From CAZMXP01 sp964570285 (GTDB taxonomy: Bacteria; Planctomycetota; PLA2): a stretch of 56,030 nucleotides of DNA. The position numbers and the translations under genes were made by a program. The notes under the pieces are model-generated. The model worked only from the letters and a program-made list of their open reading frames with translations, was not told the DNA's origin and ran no database searches. Positions 38,867 to 51,626 of the stretch are shown one piece after another (the stretch's first letter is position 1; every line of letters begins with the position of its first letter). Where the stretch lies: assembly GCA_964570285.1 (NCBI GenBank), contig CAZMXP010000036.1, forward strand, positions 1 through 56,030, given 5' to 3'.

Positions 38867-40471
38867 ATGTTCCGTCTCACGATTCAGGGCCCGCTCGGGA
38901 CGCGACGCTTCGCGTCCGACAAGTCCGAGATCCTGCTCGGGCGCCGCGAGGGGGTGGACCTGCTGACGGAGGAGCGCGCCGCCTCGCGCAACCACTGCAT
39001 GCTGCGCATCGAGACGGGGCGCGTCCACCTGATCGACCTCGGATCGGCCAACGGCACGCTGATCGACGGCAGGAAGGTCGAGCGGGGCGAGCTCCGCATC
39101 GGCCAGAGCTTCCGGATCGGCGCCACCGAGTTCCGCATCGACGACTTCGCGGGCGCGTCCGGACTGAGCCTCGACGATCCCGCGCCCGCGCCCCCCGTGC
39201 TCGCGGCGGCGCCGCGCGCGGCGGCGGTTTCCGCGGGCGCGCCTGCGGCCGCCCTGGCCGCCGCGCCCCCCTCACCCCCCTCACCCCCCGCGCCCCCCCC
39301 GCCTCCCGAGCCGCCGCGGGTGGCGCTCGACTTCTCGCGCGAACTCCGCGCGGTCATCGCGAAGACGCCGTGGTACCTGCTCTCCCTGCTCGCGCACGCG
39401 CTGATCCTCTTCCTGCTCAGCGTGCTGACCTCGCCCGTGCAGCGCACATCGCTGCGCGGGGTCTTCGAGTCGGGCAGGGCGGAGGAGACCGCGCCGGTGG
39501 ACTCCTCCGCGCTGGATGCGACGACCGAGCCCGAGGTCGAGCCGACGAAGCTCGAGGAGGACGTGCTGATCCCCGACGAGCCGGCGAGCCCGTCGCAGAA
39601 GCGCGGCGAGCCCGACCCGCTGCCGGACGACGCGCCCCCGCTCGAGCCGGAGAGCACGCTCGGCACGGGCAGGGGCCTCGTGACGCCGATCAAGCCGCTC
39701 AAGATCGCCGCCGTCGTGAAGGAGGGGGGCAAGGCCCTCGACAAGGGCGACCTCGCCGGCGAGGCGGAGCGCGCGAGGGAGACGGTCTCGCGGGGGCTCG
39801 GCGACGGCCTCGAGCGTCTCGGGGGCCTCGCGGCGGACCAGATCGTCGTCGTCGAGGGCGAGTACGACAAGATGGAACTCGTCCTCGACCTCTACAAGAT
39901 CCCGCACACGACCGTGAGGCGCGCGGAGGTGCTCGTGAACGCGTTCCCGCGCGCGAAGGTCCTCTGCTTCAACTGCTCGCGGAAACCCGAGGACGAGAAC
40001 CGCCGCAAGTACTCGGAGAAGGTCCGCGAGTTCGTCGCGCGCGGCGGCTGGGTGGTCACGAGCGACTGGGCCGTCGACCCCTTCCTGACGCAGACGTGGC
40101 CCGACCACGTGCAGGCGGTGGAGACGAAGAAGAGGCAGCCCGACACGACGATCGCCGTGCACCCCGCGCACGCCGACAGCCCGCTGCTGCGCGGCGTGTT
40201 CGCGGCGCGGGAGAGCGCGCGCTGGTGGATCGAGGAGACGAGCACGCTCGTGCAGGTGGATCCGCGCAGGGTCGACGTGCTCGTCACGAGCGACGACATG
40301 CTGCAGCGCTTCGGCTCCGCGGTCGTCGTCTTCGAGTTCCACCCCGCCAAGCGGAGCGGCAAGGTGCTCCACCTGCTCGGCCACTTCTACCAGAAGGACG
40401 GCAACCGCGTGGGGCTCGTCGCGATGCACCGCCTCATCCTCAACTTCCTCCGGGAACGGTTCGAAGGGTAG
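38867..40471 (+). CDS. FHA-domain transmembrane protein with ThuA/amidotransferase-like C-terminus
   Basis: A 534-residue protein. The FHA domain (residues ~5-95) has the phosphothreonine-binding pattern EILLGRREGVDLL, SRNHCML and DLGSANGTLIDGRKV. A Pro/Ala linker (~100-150) leads to one membrane helix (WYLLSLLAHALILFLLSVL). An acidic low-complexity stretch follows. The C-terminal domain (~325-534) looks like a ThuA or class I amidotransferase-like fold (QIVVVEGEYDKMELVL, REFVARGGWVVTSDWAVD, VLHLLGHFYQKDGNRVG) without a visible catalytic Cys. By topology the FHA part is cytoplasmic and the C-domain periplasmic. It may respond to Ser/Thr kinases such as the one at 42163-47367 (inference). Confidence 0.75.
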   Translation: MFRLTIQGPLGTRRFASDKSEILLGRREGVDLLTEERAASRNHCMLRIETGRVHLIDLGSANGTLIDGRKVERGELRIGQSFRIGATEFRIDDFAGASGLSLDDPAPAPPVLAAAPRAAAVSAGAPAAALAAAPPSPPSPPAPPPPPEPPRVALDFSRELRAVIAKTPWYLLSLLAHALILFLLSVLTSPVQRTSLRGVFESGRAEETAPVDSSALDATTEPEVEPTKLEEDVLIPDEPASPSQKRGEPDPLPDDAPPLEPESTLGTGRGLVTPIKPLKIAAVVKEGGKALDKGDLAGEAERARETVSRGLGDGLERLGGLAADQIVVVEGEYDKMELVLDLYKIPHTTVRRAEVLVNAFPRAKVLCFNCSRKPEDENRRKYSEKVREFVARGGWVVTSDWAVDPFLTQTWPDHVQAVETKKRQPDTTIAVHPAHADSPLLRGVFAARESARWWIEETSTLVQVDPRRVDVLVTSDDMLQRFGSAVVVFEFHPAKRSGKVLHLLGHFYQKDGNRVGLVAMHRLILNFLRERFEG

Positions 40472-40497
40472 GGGGCGCGGGGGAAGGGGGGCGCGGG
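40471..40497 (+). repeat. G-run motif directly after a stop codon
   Basis: The FHA-gene TAG continues as G5-CGC-G5-AA-G6-CGC-G3, four G-tracts that could fold as a G-quadruplex in the 3' end of the mRNA. Confidence 0.5.
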
Positions 40498-40523
40498 ACG
40501 CGCCCGAAGCGCCCGGCCGCGCC

Positions 40524-40529
40524 TATAAT
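40524..40529 (+). promoter_or_regulatory. Consensus -10 box TATAAT before the UbiA gene
   Basis: TATAAT lies nine bases before GTG 40539. With no SD site between, a leaderless message is expected. Confidence 0.6.
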
Positions 40530-40538
40530 TCGCGCCCC

Positions 40539-41420
40539 GTGCGCATCGCCCCCCTCTGGCGCTTCCTCAGGCCCGCGACGCTTCCCGCGCCGCTCGCGGG
40601 CGTCCTCGGCGGCGCCGTGGCGGCCTCCGGCGGCTGGCCCGCAGACGGGCTCCGCCTCGGCGCCGCCCTGCTGAGCGCGCTGCTGCTGACCGGCGCGAGC
40701 AACGGCATCAACCAGATCGCCGACCTCGAGACCGACCTCATCAACCGGCCGGAGCGCCCGCTGCCTTCGGGCGCGCTCACCCGGCGGCAGGCCTGGCTCG
40801 CCTTCTGGCTCCTCTCGGCGCTCGCCTTCGCCTTCGCGGCCATGGTCAACGGCGCCTACCTCGCCTGCGTCGCGATCACGCTCCCGGTCACCTGCGCCTA
40901 CTCCGTCGAGCCCTTCCGCACCAAGCGCATCCCCTTCCTCGCCAACGCCACGATCGCGACACCGCGCGGCCTCCTGCTCGTGCTCGCCGGGTGGGCCGTC
41001 GGCGGCGGCGCGATGCGCACGGAGGCCTGGGTGCTGGGCTTGCTGATGTGGGTCTACATCTTCGGCGCCGCGACGACGAAGGATTTCGCCGACACGGAGG
41101 GCGACAGGGCGACGGGATGCGTCACGTTGCCGATCCTGTGGGGACCGCGCGCGGCCGCGCGGTTCGTCTCCCCCTTCCTGGTCGTGCCGTTCGCGCTCTA
41201 TCCGGCCGCGGCGGCGCTCGGGTGGCTGCCTGGAGGCGTGCTGCGCTGGGGGATCCTCGGCGGGCTGCTCGGCGGCCTCGGCCTCGCCGCGGCGCGCCAC
41301 CTCCTCAGGGATCCGCAGCCTCCGGCGGACGGCGCGCCCCACCGCGCCTGGGGCCTCATGTACCTTCAGCTCACGGCGGCCCATCTCGGCTCGGGCCTCC
41401 TGCTCGCGACGCTGCCGTAG
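40539..41420 (+). CDS. UbiA-family prenyltransferase
   Basis: A 293-residue membrane protein with about eight hydrophobic helices. The first Asp-rich motif is NGINQIADLETDLINRPERP (N-x3-D-x3-D) and the second is KDFADTEGDRATG (D-x3-D), both needed to bind prenyl diphosphate through Mg2+. VTCAYSVEPFRTKRIPFLAN lies between them. Family members attach prenyl chains to aromatic acids (quinones), haem, chlorophyll or glycerol phosphate; the branch cannot be fixed from sequence alone. Starts at GTG behind a perfect TATAAT. Convergent with the secreted protein gene across a hairpin. Confidence 0.88.
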   Translation: MRIAPLWRFLRPATLPAPLAGVLGGAVAASGGWPADGLRLGAALLSALLLTGASNGINQIADLETDLINRPERPLPSGALTRRQAWLAFWLLSALAFAFAAMVNGAYLACVAITLPVTCAYSVEPFRTKRIPFLANATIATPRGLLLVLAGWAVGGGAMRTEAWVLGLLMWVYIFGAATTKDFADTEGDRATGCVTLPILWGPRAAARFVSPFLVVPFALYPAAAALGWLPGGVLRWGILGGLLGGLGLAAARHLLRDPQPPADGAPHRAWGLMYLQLTAAHLGSGLLLATLP

Positions 41421-41444
41421 CGGCCCCCGGCGTGAAAACGCCCC

Positions 41445-41478
41445 ATGGGCCGGACGCCGTCTCCGGCATCCGGCCCAT
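41445..41478. terminator. Hairpin ATGGGCCGGACGCCG / CGGCATCCGGCCCAT
   Basis: Fifteen-base arms with one mismatch and a TCTC loop lie between the convergent UbiA and secreted-protein genes. Upstream on the plus strand is GTGAAAACG. Likely a bidirectional terminator. Confidence 0.75.
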
Positions 41479-41510
41479 CACCGGCCGGGCGGGGGGGTCC
41501 CCGGCCCGCG

Positions 41511-41978
41511 CTACTGGATGTCGAGCGAGGTCAGGGTCTGCGCCGACGCCGTGACGCTCGCCACCGGGCCGCCCATCTGGTAGTCGTCGAGGCTCCCGCG
41601 GACCATGTTCGTCACGAGATCGCGGACCTCGATGTCGCAATACCAGTCGACGCCGGAGCGCCAGGCCGACACCGTGACGCGGTGGGAGTTCATCGGGATG
41701 CAGGCACCCACGATCTGCCCGTTGATCGAGAGCGCGCCGCCGCTGCCGATGCCGATGCTCCACTCCCAGGTGTCGTCGCCGCCGGTGCCGATTCCGGGCC
41801 CGAAGGCTTCCGCCCCCTCCGAACCCGAGGTGAGGACGGCCGTCGCGGTCCAGCTGTCCCCGGCGGGGACTGCCACCGTCATCGTCTGCATCGCCCAGAC
41901 GAGTCCGGCGCTGCAAAGAAGGGCAACCAAGGCGGCAGGGACCCTGCCACGGAGCGGGCTAGAGAGGTCGAATCGCAT
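41511..41978 (-). CDS. Secreted protein of unknown function
   Basis: A 155-residue protein with a signal peptide (AALVALLCSAGLVWA). The mature part is Ser/Thr/Gly-rich and predicted beta (SWTATAVLTSGSEGAEAF, WEWSIGIGSGGALSINGQIV), with two Cys, Trp-rich strands and an end ASAQTLTSLDIQ. No family recognised. AAAGGA nine bases before the ATG is a fair SD site. It lies between the giant kinase gene and the UbiA gene and is less GC-rich than its neighbours. Confidence 0.65.
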   Translation of the reverse strand: MRFDLSSPLRGRVPAALVALLCSAGLVWAMQTMTVAVPAGDSWTATAVLTSGSEGAEAFGPGIGTGGDDTWEWSIGIGSGGALSINGQIVGACIPMNSHRVTVSAWRSGVDWYCDIEVRDLVTNMVRGSLDDYQMGGPVASVTASAQTLTSLDIQ

Positions 41979-42162
41979 GTTCCCGTATCCTTTCGAAGGT
42001 TCAGGAGAAGAGCATCACTCTGGACCTGCCTAGGCAAATCCGGTGACATGCGATTTGTCCCGGAGCGGGACCCGGACCGTAACTGGCTGAGGGAGCCTTG
42101 GTTACGTCTCCGCACGGATCCATGCGGCTAGCGGCGATTAGTGGCATTTACTCCCATTGGTC

Positions 42163-47367
<5,205 letters not shown>

Positions 47368-47375
47368 CGGGGTCG

Positions 47376-47381
47376 ATTATC
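47376..47381 (-). promoter_or_regulatory. -10-like box GATAAT of the giant regulator gene
   Basis: On the minus strand GATAAT is followed by eight bases and the GTG start. There is no Shine-Dalgarno site. Confidence 0.5.
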
Positions 47382-47459
47382 GCCCGCCACGAGACAAATG
47401 GGGCGAGATGCGACTAATCGGGGGGGGGCGCGGGGGGGGCGCGCTCCGGCGACGCCGGG

Positions 47460-47585
47460 CTACGGGAAGGTGCCGCGCAGGCGGCGCCGCGCGTTGACGA
47501 TCTTGCGGCCGTTCCGCGTCTTCATGCGGGCGCGGAAGCCGAGGCGCTTGCGCTTCACGCGGGAGTTGCGGACGTTGGTCTTCAT
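47460..47585 (-). CDS. rpmH: Ribosomal protein L34
   Basis: A 41-residue, very basic protein. The family core GFRARMKTRNGRKIVNARRR is nearly identical to L34 of other bacteria. The N-terminus (MKTNVRNSRVKRKRL) differs from the common MKRTYQPS form, and the C-terminus is short. L34 is part of the large ribosomal subunit. It is normally followed by rnpA and lies near dnaA; here the downstream gene on this strand is the giant kinase regulator and rnpA is not seen. ATG start, TAG stop. Confidence 0.95.
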   Translation of the reverse strand: MKTNVRNSRVKRKRLGFRARMKTRNGRKIVNARRRLRGTFP

Positions 47586-47600
47586 CGCAGACCCGCCCTT

Positions 47601-48185
47601 TTACCCCCGCCGGGGCCCTCCGTCAATTCCGGGGCCCTTCGCCTCGAACCCCACGAGTCCCGCGTCGCGGACCGCCTTGCCGCGCCGCTCGGTGCGGATG
47701 CGCACCCATCCGAGGCCGTCGGCGAACCAGTAGAGATCGCGCAGCGGCGGCCGGTCGACCGCGACGACGAGCGCGCGCCGGGACTCCCCGAGCACCGTGA
47801 GCCGGTCGTAGCCGAAGAGCGTCGCGAGACCGTCCGACCCCCCCGACCCCCAATGATCCCCCATCCGCCCCTCGAGCTTGAGGATGCGATCCACCGTCTC
47901 GCCCCCGGCGCGGATCTCGACAAAACCCGCCTCGAACCGCAGCTCGGCTTCCCCCTCCCTGGTCCCGGTGAGCCGGAACGCCCCCCCTTCGCGCCGCATC
48001 GCGAGCACGAGGTCGGGCGACCCTGGGTCGATCCGGTCGCGGAAGACCCAGCGCGCCACCTCGAAGCGGGGGAAGAGGTCGCCTTCGACCGGTGCCCCCG
48101 GGAACCCCTCGAGGCGGAAGGGATGCACGGGCCGCTCCGTCGCGCAGGCGGCGAGCAGGATGGCGAGCAGCAGGGGCCGCGTCAC
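47601..48185 (-). CDS. Lipoprotein of unknown function
   Basis: A 194-residue protein starting at a GTG that overlaps the fmt stop (GTGA). The signal ends in a lipobox (LLLAILLAACATERPVHPF). The mature part is beta-rich, with charged strands (ELRFEAGFVEIRAGGETVD, LVVAVDRPPLRDLYWFADGL). No family recognised. It is the last gene of the scpA-fmt operon, 15 bases before rpmH. Confidence 0.7.
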   Translation of the reverse strand: MTRPLLLAILLAACATERPVHPFRLEGFPGAPVEGDLFPRFEVARWVFRDRIDPGSPDLVLAMRREGGAFRLTGTREGEAELRFEAGFVEIRAGGETVDRILKLEGRMGDHWGSGGSDGLATLFGYDRLTVLGESRRALVVAVDRPPLRDLYWFADGLGWVRIRTERRGKAVRDAGLVGFEAKGPGIDGGPRRG

Positions 48186-49147
48186 GGGCCCACCCGCCCG
48201 AACCGCTCCCCCGGGGCGATCCGGTAGCCGTTGCGGAAGGCCCGGGCGTCCATCGCGCGCCGGCCCGCGGGCAGGAGTTCGCCGATCCGCAGCAGGCCCT
48301 CGCCGGTGCCGACGGCGATCCACTCCTCCCCCGCCTCCGCAACCTCGCCGCGGGGCGCGCTCCCGGCCGCCGCCTCCGCGCGGAGGATCTTCACCTCGAG
48401 GGGCGTCTCGCGCAGCAGCGCCGTGCGCGCGAGCGGCCTCGGCCTCAGCGCGCGCACCTGCCTCGCAAGCCGCTCCGCCGGCAGGCCCCAGTCGAGCCAC
48501 GCGTCCTCGGGCGAGAGGCGGCGGCAGCGCGTCGCGAGCGACTCGTCCTGTTCGCGCGCCGCGGGCGGCTCGCCGCGCGCGAACGCCTCTACGACCTCCA
48601 CGAGCAGCGCCGCGCCCAGCGCGGAGAGGCGCTCCGTGAGCGTGCCCGCGTCGTCGTCGGGCGCGACCGGCTCGCGCCTCGCCGCGAGCACCGGCCCCGC
48701 GTCGAGGCGCAGCACGACGCGCTGCACGCTCACCCCGGTCTCGGCATCGCCCGCGAGCAGCGCGGCGACGACGGGGGCGGCCCCCCGGTGGCGCGGCAGC
48801 AGCGAGGAGTGGAGGTTGATCGAGCCCAGCGCGGGGATCGCGAGCAGCGGCGCCCTGAGCATCTGGCCGAACTCGGCGACGACGAAGAGGTCGGCCCCCG
48901 TCGCGCGGAGCCGCGCGAGGGAGGCGGCGTCGTTGACGTCCTCCGCGCCGAGCACGTCGAGCGAGCGCGCGAGCGCCTCGAGGTGCACCGGCGTCGGCTC
49001 GTCGGGGCCGCCCCTGCGCCGCCGCCGCGGCGGCTGCGTGACCACGAGGCGCGGCGCGTGGCCCGCGTCCGCGAGCGCGGCGAGCGCCCGCACGCCGAAT
49101 CCGCCCGGGCCGCCGATGCCGCCGGAACCGAAGAAGACGAGCTTCAC
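48182..49147 (-). CDS. fmt: Methionyl-tRNA formyltransferase
   Basis: A 321-residue protein with the formyltransferase core SINLHSSLLPRHRGAAPVVA (family NLHPSLLPRYRGAAPI) and GVSVQRVVLRLDAGPVL. The C-terminal domain ends RIGELLPAGRRAMDARAF. The N-terminus (KLVFFGSGGIGGPGGFGVRAL) keeps the usual FxG start. Fmt formylates initiator Met-tRNA. GTG start overlapping the scpA stop; the lipoprotein gene overlaps its end. A Pro/Arg-rich insertion lies near residue 40. The partner gene def (peptide deformylase) is not in the window. Confidence 0.93.
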   Translation of the reverse strand: MKLVFFGSGGIGGPGGFGVRALAALADAGHAPRLVVTQPPRRRRRGGPDEPTPVHLEALARSLDVLGAEDVNDAASLARLRATGADLFVVAEFGQMLRAPLLAIPALGSINLHSSLLPRHRGAAPVVAALLAGDAETGVSVQRVVLRLDAGPVLAARREPVAPDDDAGTLTERLSALGAALLVEVVEAFARGEPPAAREQDESLATRCRRLSPEDAWLDWGLPAERLARQVRALRPRPLARTALLRETPLEVKILRAEAAAGSAPRGEVAEAGEEWIAVGTGEGLLRIGELLPAGRRAMDARAFRNGYRIAPGERFGRVGP

Positions 49148-49908
49148 GGCAGGCGGTTCTGCGGCGCGGCGGGGGGCTCGCGGAGGGCGATCGCCAGGTC
49201 CACGATGTTCTCGCCCTCCTCCACCGCGATGCGCCGCGCGCGCAGCATCTCGAGCAGCGACACGAAGACCGAGACGATGTAGAAGCGGTCGCGGCGCTCG
49301 AGGAAGAGGTCGCGGAAGAGGATGCGGCCGCCCGCCTCCCCGAGGCGCCGCATCACCTCGGCCTGCACGTCGCGCATCGGGAGCGTCTCGCCGAAGATGC
49401 GGTGGTCCACCTCGGCGAGCGTCTCGCGCATCATCCGCTCGTACGCGAGGAAGAGGTCGTTGACGCCCAGGTCCGCCAGCATGCGCCCCGCGTCGGGCGC
49501 GTCGGGCGCGGGCGGCAGGATCCCGCTCTCGAAGCGCCGCGCGCGCACCGCCTCCGACTCGCCGAGGCCGCGCGAGACGTCGCGGAAGCGCTTGTACTCG
49601 AGCAGCTGGCGCACGAGGTCGGTGCGCGGGTCGAGGTCCTCCTCCGCGTCGTCCTCCTGCTCCTCCGGGCGCGGCAGCAGCATGCGGCTCTTGATCAGCA
49701 TCAGCGTCGCGGCCATCAGCAGGAAGTCGCCGGCGAGGTCGATGTCGATGCGCTTGACGACCTCGAGGTGCGCGAGGAACTGCTCGGTGATCTCGGCGAT
49801 GCGGATGTCGTGGATGTCCATCTCCCGCTCGCGGATCAGGTAGAGCAGCAGGTCGAGCGGGCCGCGGTACACCGAGAGATCGACGCGGTAGTCCGCTTCG
49901 GGGGCCAT
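49144..49908 (-). CDS. scpA: Segregation and condensation protein A
   Basis: A 254-residue ScpA kleisin. The N-terminus DLSVYRGPLDLLLYLIRERE is diagnostic, followed by DIHDIRIAEITEQFLAHLE and DLAGDFLLMAATLMLIKSRM. The C-terminal winged helix contains FYIVSVFVSLLEMLRARRI. ScpA links SMC heads and works with ScpB in chromosome condensation; smc and scpB are not in the window. The ATG at 49908 has a minus-strand TATACT six bases upstream, so the longer frame reaching 50136 is rejected. Confidence 0.93.
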   Translation of the reverse strand: MAPEADYRVDLSVYRGPLDLLLYLIREREMDIHDIRIAEITEQFLAHLEVVKRIDIDLAGDFLLMAATLMLIKSRMLLPRPEEQEDDAEEDLDPRTDLVRQLLEYKRFRDVSRGLGESEAVRARRFESGILPPAPDAPDAGRMLADLGVNDLFLAYERMMRETLAEVDHRIFGETLPMRDVQAEVMRRLGEAGGRILFRDLFLERRDRFYIVSVFVSLLEMLRARRIAVEEGENIVDLAIALREPPAAPQNRLP

Positions 49909-49914
49909 CGGGGC

Positions 49915-49920
49915 AGTATA
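49915..49920 (-). promoter_or_regulatory. -10-like box TATACT of scpA
   Basis: TATACT on the minus strand, six bases before the ATG, no SD site: a leaderless start for the scpA-fmt-lipoprotein operon. Confidence 0.55.
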
Positions 49921-49953
49921 CGCCGGGAACGGGACCGGGGCGCCGGCGGCGGC

Positions 49954-49959
49954 GATACT
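49954..49959 (+). promoter_or_regulatory. -10-like box GATACT of the M50 protease gene
   Basis: GATACT ends six bases before ATG 49966. Together with the scpA box it makes a divergent leaderless promoter pair within 57 bases. Confidence 0.5.
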
Positions 49960-49965
49960 GGGGCG

Positions 49966-50601
49966 ATGCCCCGCCGCTACCTGATCGGACGGCTCTTCGG
50001 CACCGACATCTTCGTCACCGCGGACTTCTTCCTGCTGCTCGCGTTCTACTTCCTCGTCGGCCGCGCCGACGCGGGCCGCATGGCGCTCTTCTGCCTCGCG
50101 CTGATCGTCTCGCTGCTCGTCCACGAGTTCGGCCACGTGCTGGCGGTGCGCCGGCTGCTGAAGGCCCCGAGCGCGATCATCCTCTGGGGGCTCGGGGGGC
50201 TCTGCGTCTATCCCGCGATCCCGACGACCCCGGGCAGGAAGATCGGCATCTCGCTGATGGGGCCGCTGCTCGAGGCGGTCCTCGGCGCGCTCTGCCTCGC
50301 GCTGCTGAAGGGCCTCGACCCCGAGCCGGGGGCCCTCCGGGAGTTCCTCGTGATCATGGTGTGGGTCAACCTCTTCTGGGTCGCCGCGAACCTGCTCCCG
50401 ATCCTGCCCCTCGACGGCGGCCAGGCCCTCCGGGCGGGGCTCGAGTACCGGATGGCGCCGGAGCGGGCGGCCCTCGCGGCGCGCCGGGTCTCCGTCGTGA
50501 CGGCGATCCTCGCCGGGGGCGCCGCGGCGAGCCTCGGCCTCCCCTTCGCCGCGATCCTGTGCGCCTTCCTGATGCTCCAGAACCTCCGGCCGGCGGCGTG
50601 A
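49966..50601 (+). CDS. Site-2-protease-like M50 membrane metallopeptidase
   Basis: A 211-residue membrane protein with about five hydrophobic segments. The zinc-binding helix is SLLVHEFGHVLAV (HExxH), and the third ligand lies in NLLPILPLDGGQAL (LDG). The short form without PDZ or CBS domains resembles the Rv1608/SpoIVFB-like or rhomboid-size S2P group. Such enzymes cleave transmembrane substrates such as anti-sigma factors. Substrate unknown. Divergent from scpA and 41 bases upstream of kdsD. Confidence 0.88.
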   Translation: MPRRYLIGRLFGTDIFVTADFFLLLAFYFLVGRADAGRMALFCLALIVSLLVHEFGHVLAVRRLLKAPSAIILWGLGGLCVYPAIPTTPGRKIGISLMGPLLEAVLGALCLALLKGLDPEPGALREFLVIMVWVNLFWVAANLLPILPLDGGQALRAGLEYRMAPERAALAARRVSVVTAILAGGAAASLGLPFAAILCAFLMLQNLRPAA

Positions 50602-50642
50602 ACCGCCGCCTCGCGCCCCCCCGTCTATGATGGGTCCACGCC

Positions 50643-51626
50643 ATGAGCGAGGATGTCGAGTACGGCCGGGAGGTGCTGCGGCTCGAAGCCGAGGCGGTGG
50701 CCGCGCTCGCGCGCTCCCTCGGGGGGAGCTTCGACCGCGCCGTCGCCATGGTGCTCTCCTGCGCCGGCCACGTGATCGCGACCGGCATGGGCAAGTCGGG
50801 CATCATCGCGCAGAAGATCAGCGCGACGCTCGCCTCCACCGGCACGCCCTCCTTCTTCCTCCACCCCGCCGAGGCGAGCCACGGCGATCTCGGGCGCGTC
50901 GGCGAGCGCGACCTCGTCCTCGCCCTCTCGAACTCCGGCGCGAACGAGGAGATCCGCCGCCTCATCCCGGGCGTCAAGCGCATCGGCGCGAAGCTGCTCG
51001 CGATCACCGCGGGCACGGAGTCGCCGCTCGCGCGCCACAGCGACTGCGTGCTCGCGCTCCCGCCGGCGCCGGAGGCGTGCCCGGTCGGGCTCGCGCCGAC
51101 CACCTCGACCACGGCGCAGCTCGCGCTCGGCGACGCGCTCGCGATGACGGTCGCGAAGCGCCGCAACTTCACGCGCGAGGACTACGCGCTCTTCCATCCC
51201 GGCGGCGCGCTCGGCCGCAAGCGGCTGCGCGTGGAGGACCTGATGCGCGGCCCCGGGACCGCCGCCGCCGCGCGCGTCGGCCAGCCCACGCGCGCGGCGC
51301 TGCTCGGCGCGGGCGGCCTCGGCCGGCGCCCGGGCGCGCTCCCCGTCGTCGACGGGACGGGCGTGCTCCGCGGCCTGCTGACCGACGGCGACATCCGCCG
51401 CCACCTGCTCCGCGACCCGTCGTTCATCGAGCGGCCCATCGAGGAGGCGATGACCTCCGATCCCCTCGTCGCGCGCGCCGAGGACCTCGCGGCGAGCGCG
51501 TGGCACGCGATGAAGCAGCGCAACTTCGACGAGCTGCCGGTCGTGGACCGCGAGGGCCGCTACATCGGCCTGCTCGACGTGCAGGACCTGCTGCAGGCGG
51601 GCTTCGCCGAGGGCGACGGCGCGTGA
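50643..51626 (+). CDS. kdsD: Arabinose-5-phosphate isomerase (KpsF/GutQ family)
   Basis: A 327-residue protein with an N-terminal SIS domain (VIATGMGKSGIIAQKISATL, FFLHPAEASHGDLG, LALSNSGANEEIRRL, LFHPGGALGRKRL) and two C-terminal CBS repeats (GALPVVDGTGVLRGLLTDGD and FDELPVVDREGRYIGLLDVQ). It interconverts ribulose-5-phosphate and arabinose-5-phosphate, the first step to Kdo of LPS. Position before an lptC/A-like gene with a GTGA overlap mirrors the kdsD-kdsC-lptC order of enterobacteria. A TATGAT lies 11 bases before the ATG. Confidence 0.93.
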   Translation: MSEDVEYGREVLRLEAEAVAALARSLGGSFDRAVAMVLSCAGHVIATGMGKSGIIAQKISATLASTGTPSFFLHPAEASHGDLGRVGERDLVLALSNSGANEEIRRLIPGVKRIGAKLLAITAGTESPLARHSDCVLALPPAPEACPVGLAPTTSTTAQLALGDALAMTVAKRRNFTREDYALFHPGGALGRKRLRVEDLMRGPGTAAAARVGQPTRAALLGAGGLGRRPGALPVVDGTGVLRGLLTDGDIRRHLLRDPSFIERPIEEAMTSDPLVARAEDLAASAWHAMKQRNFDELPVVDREGRYIGLLDVQDLLQAGFAEGDGA

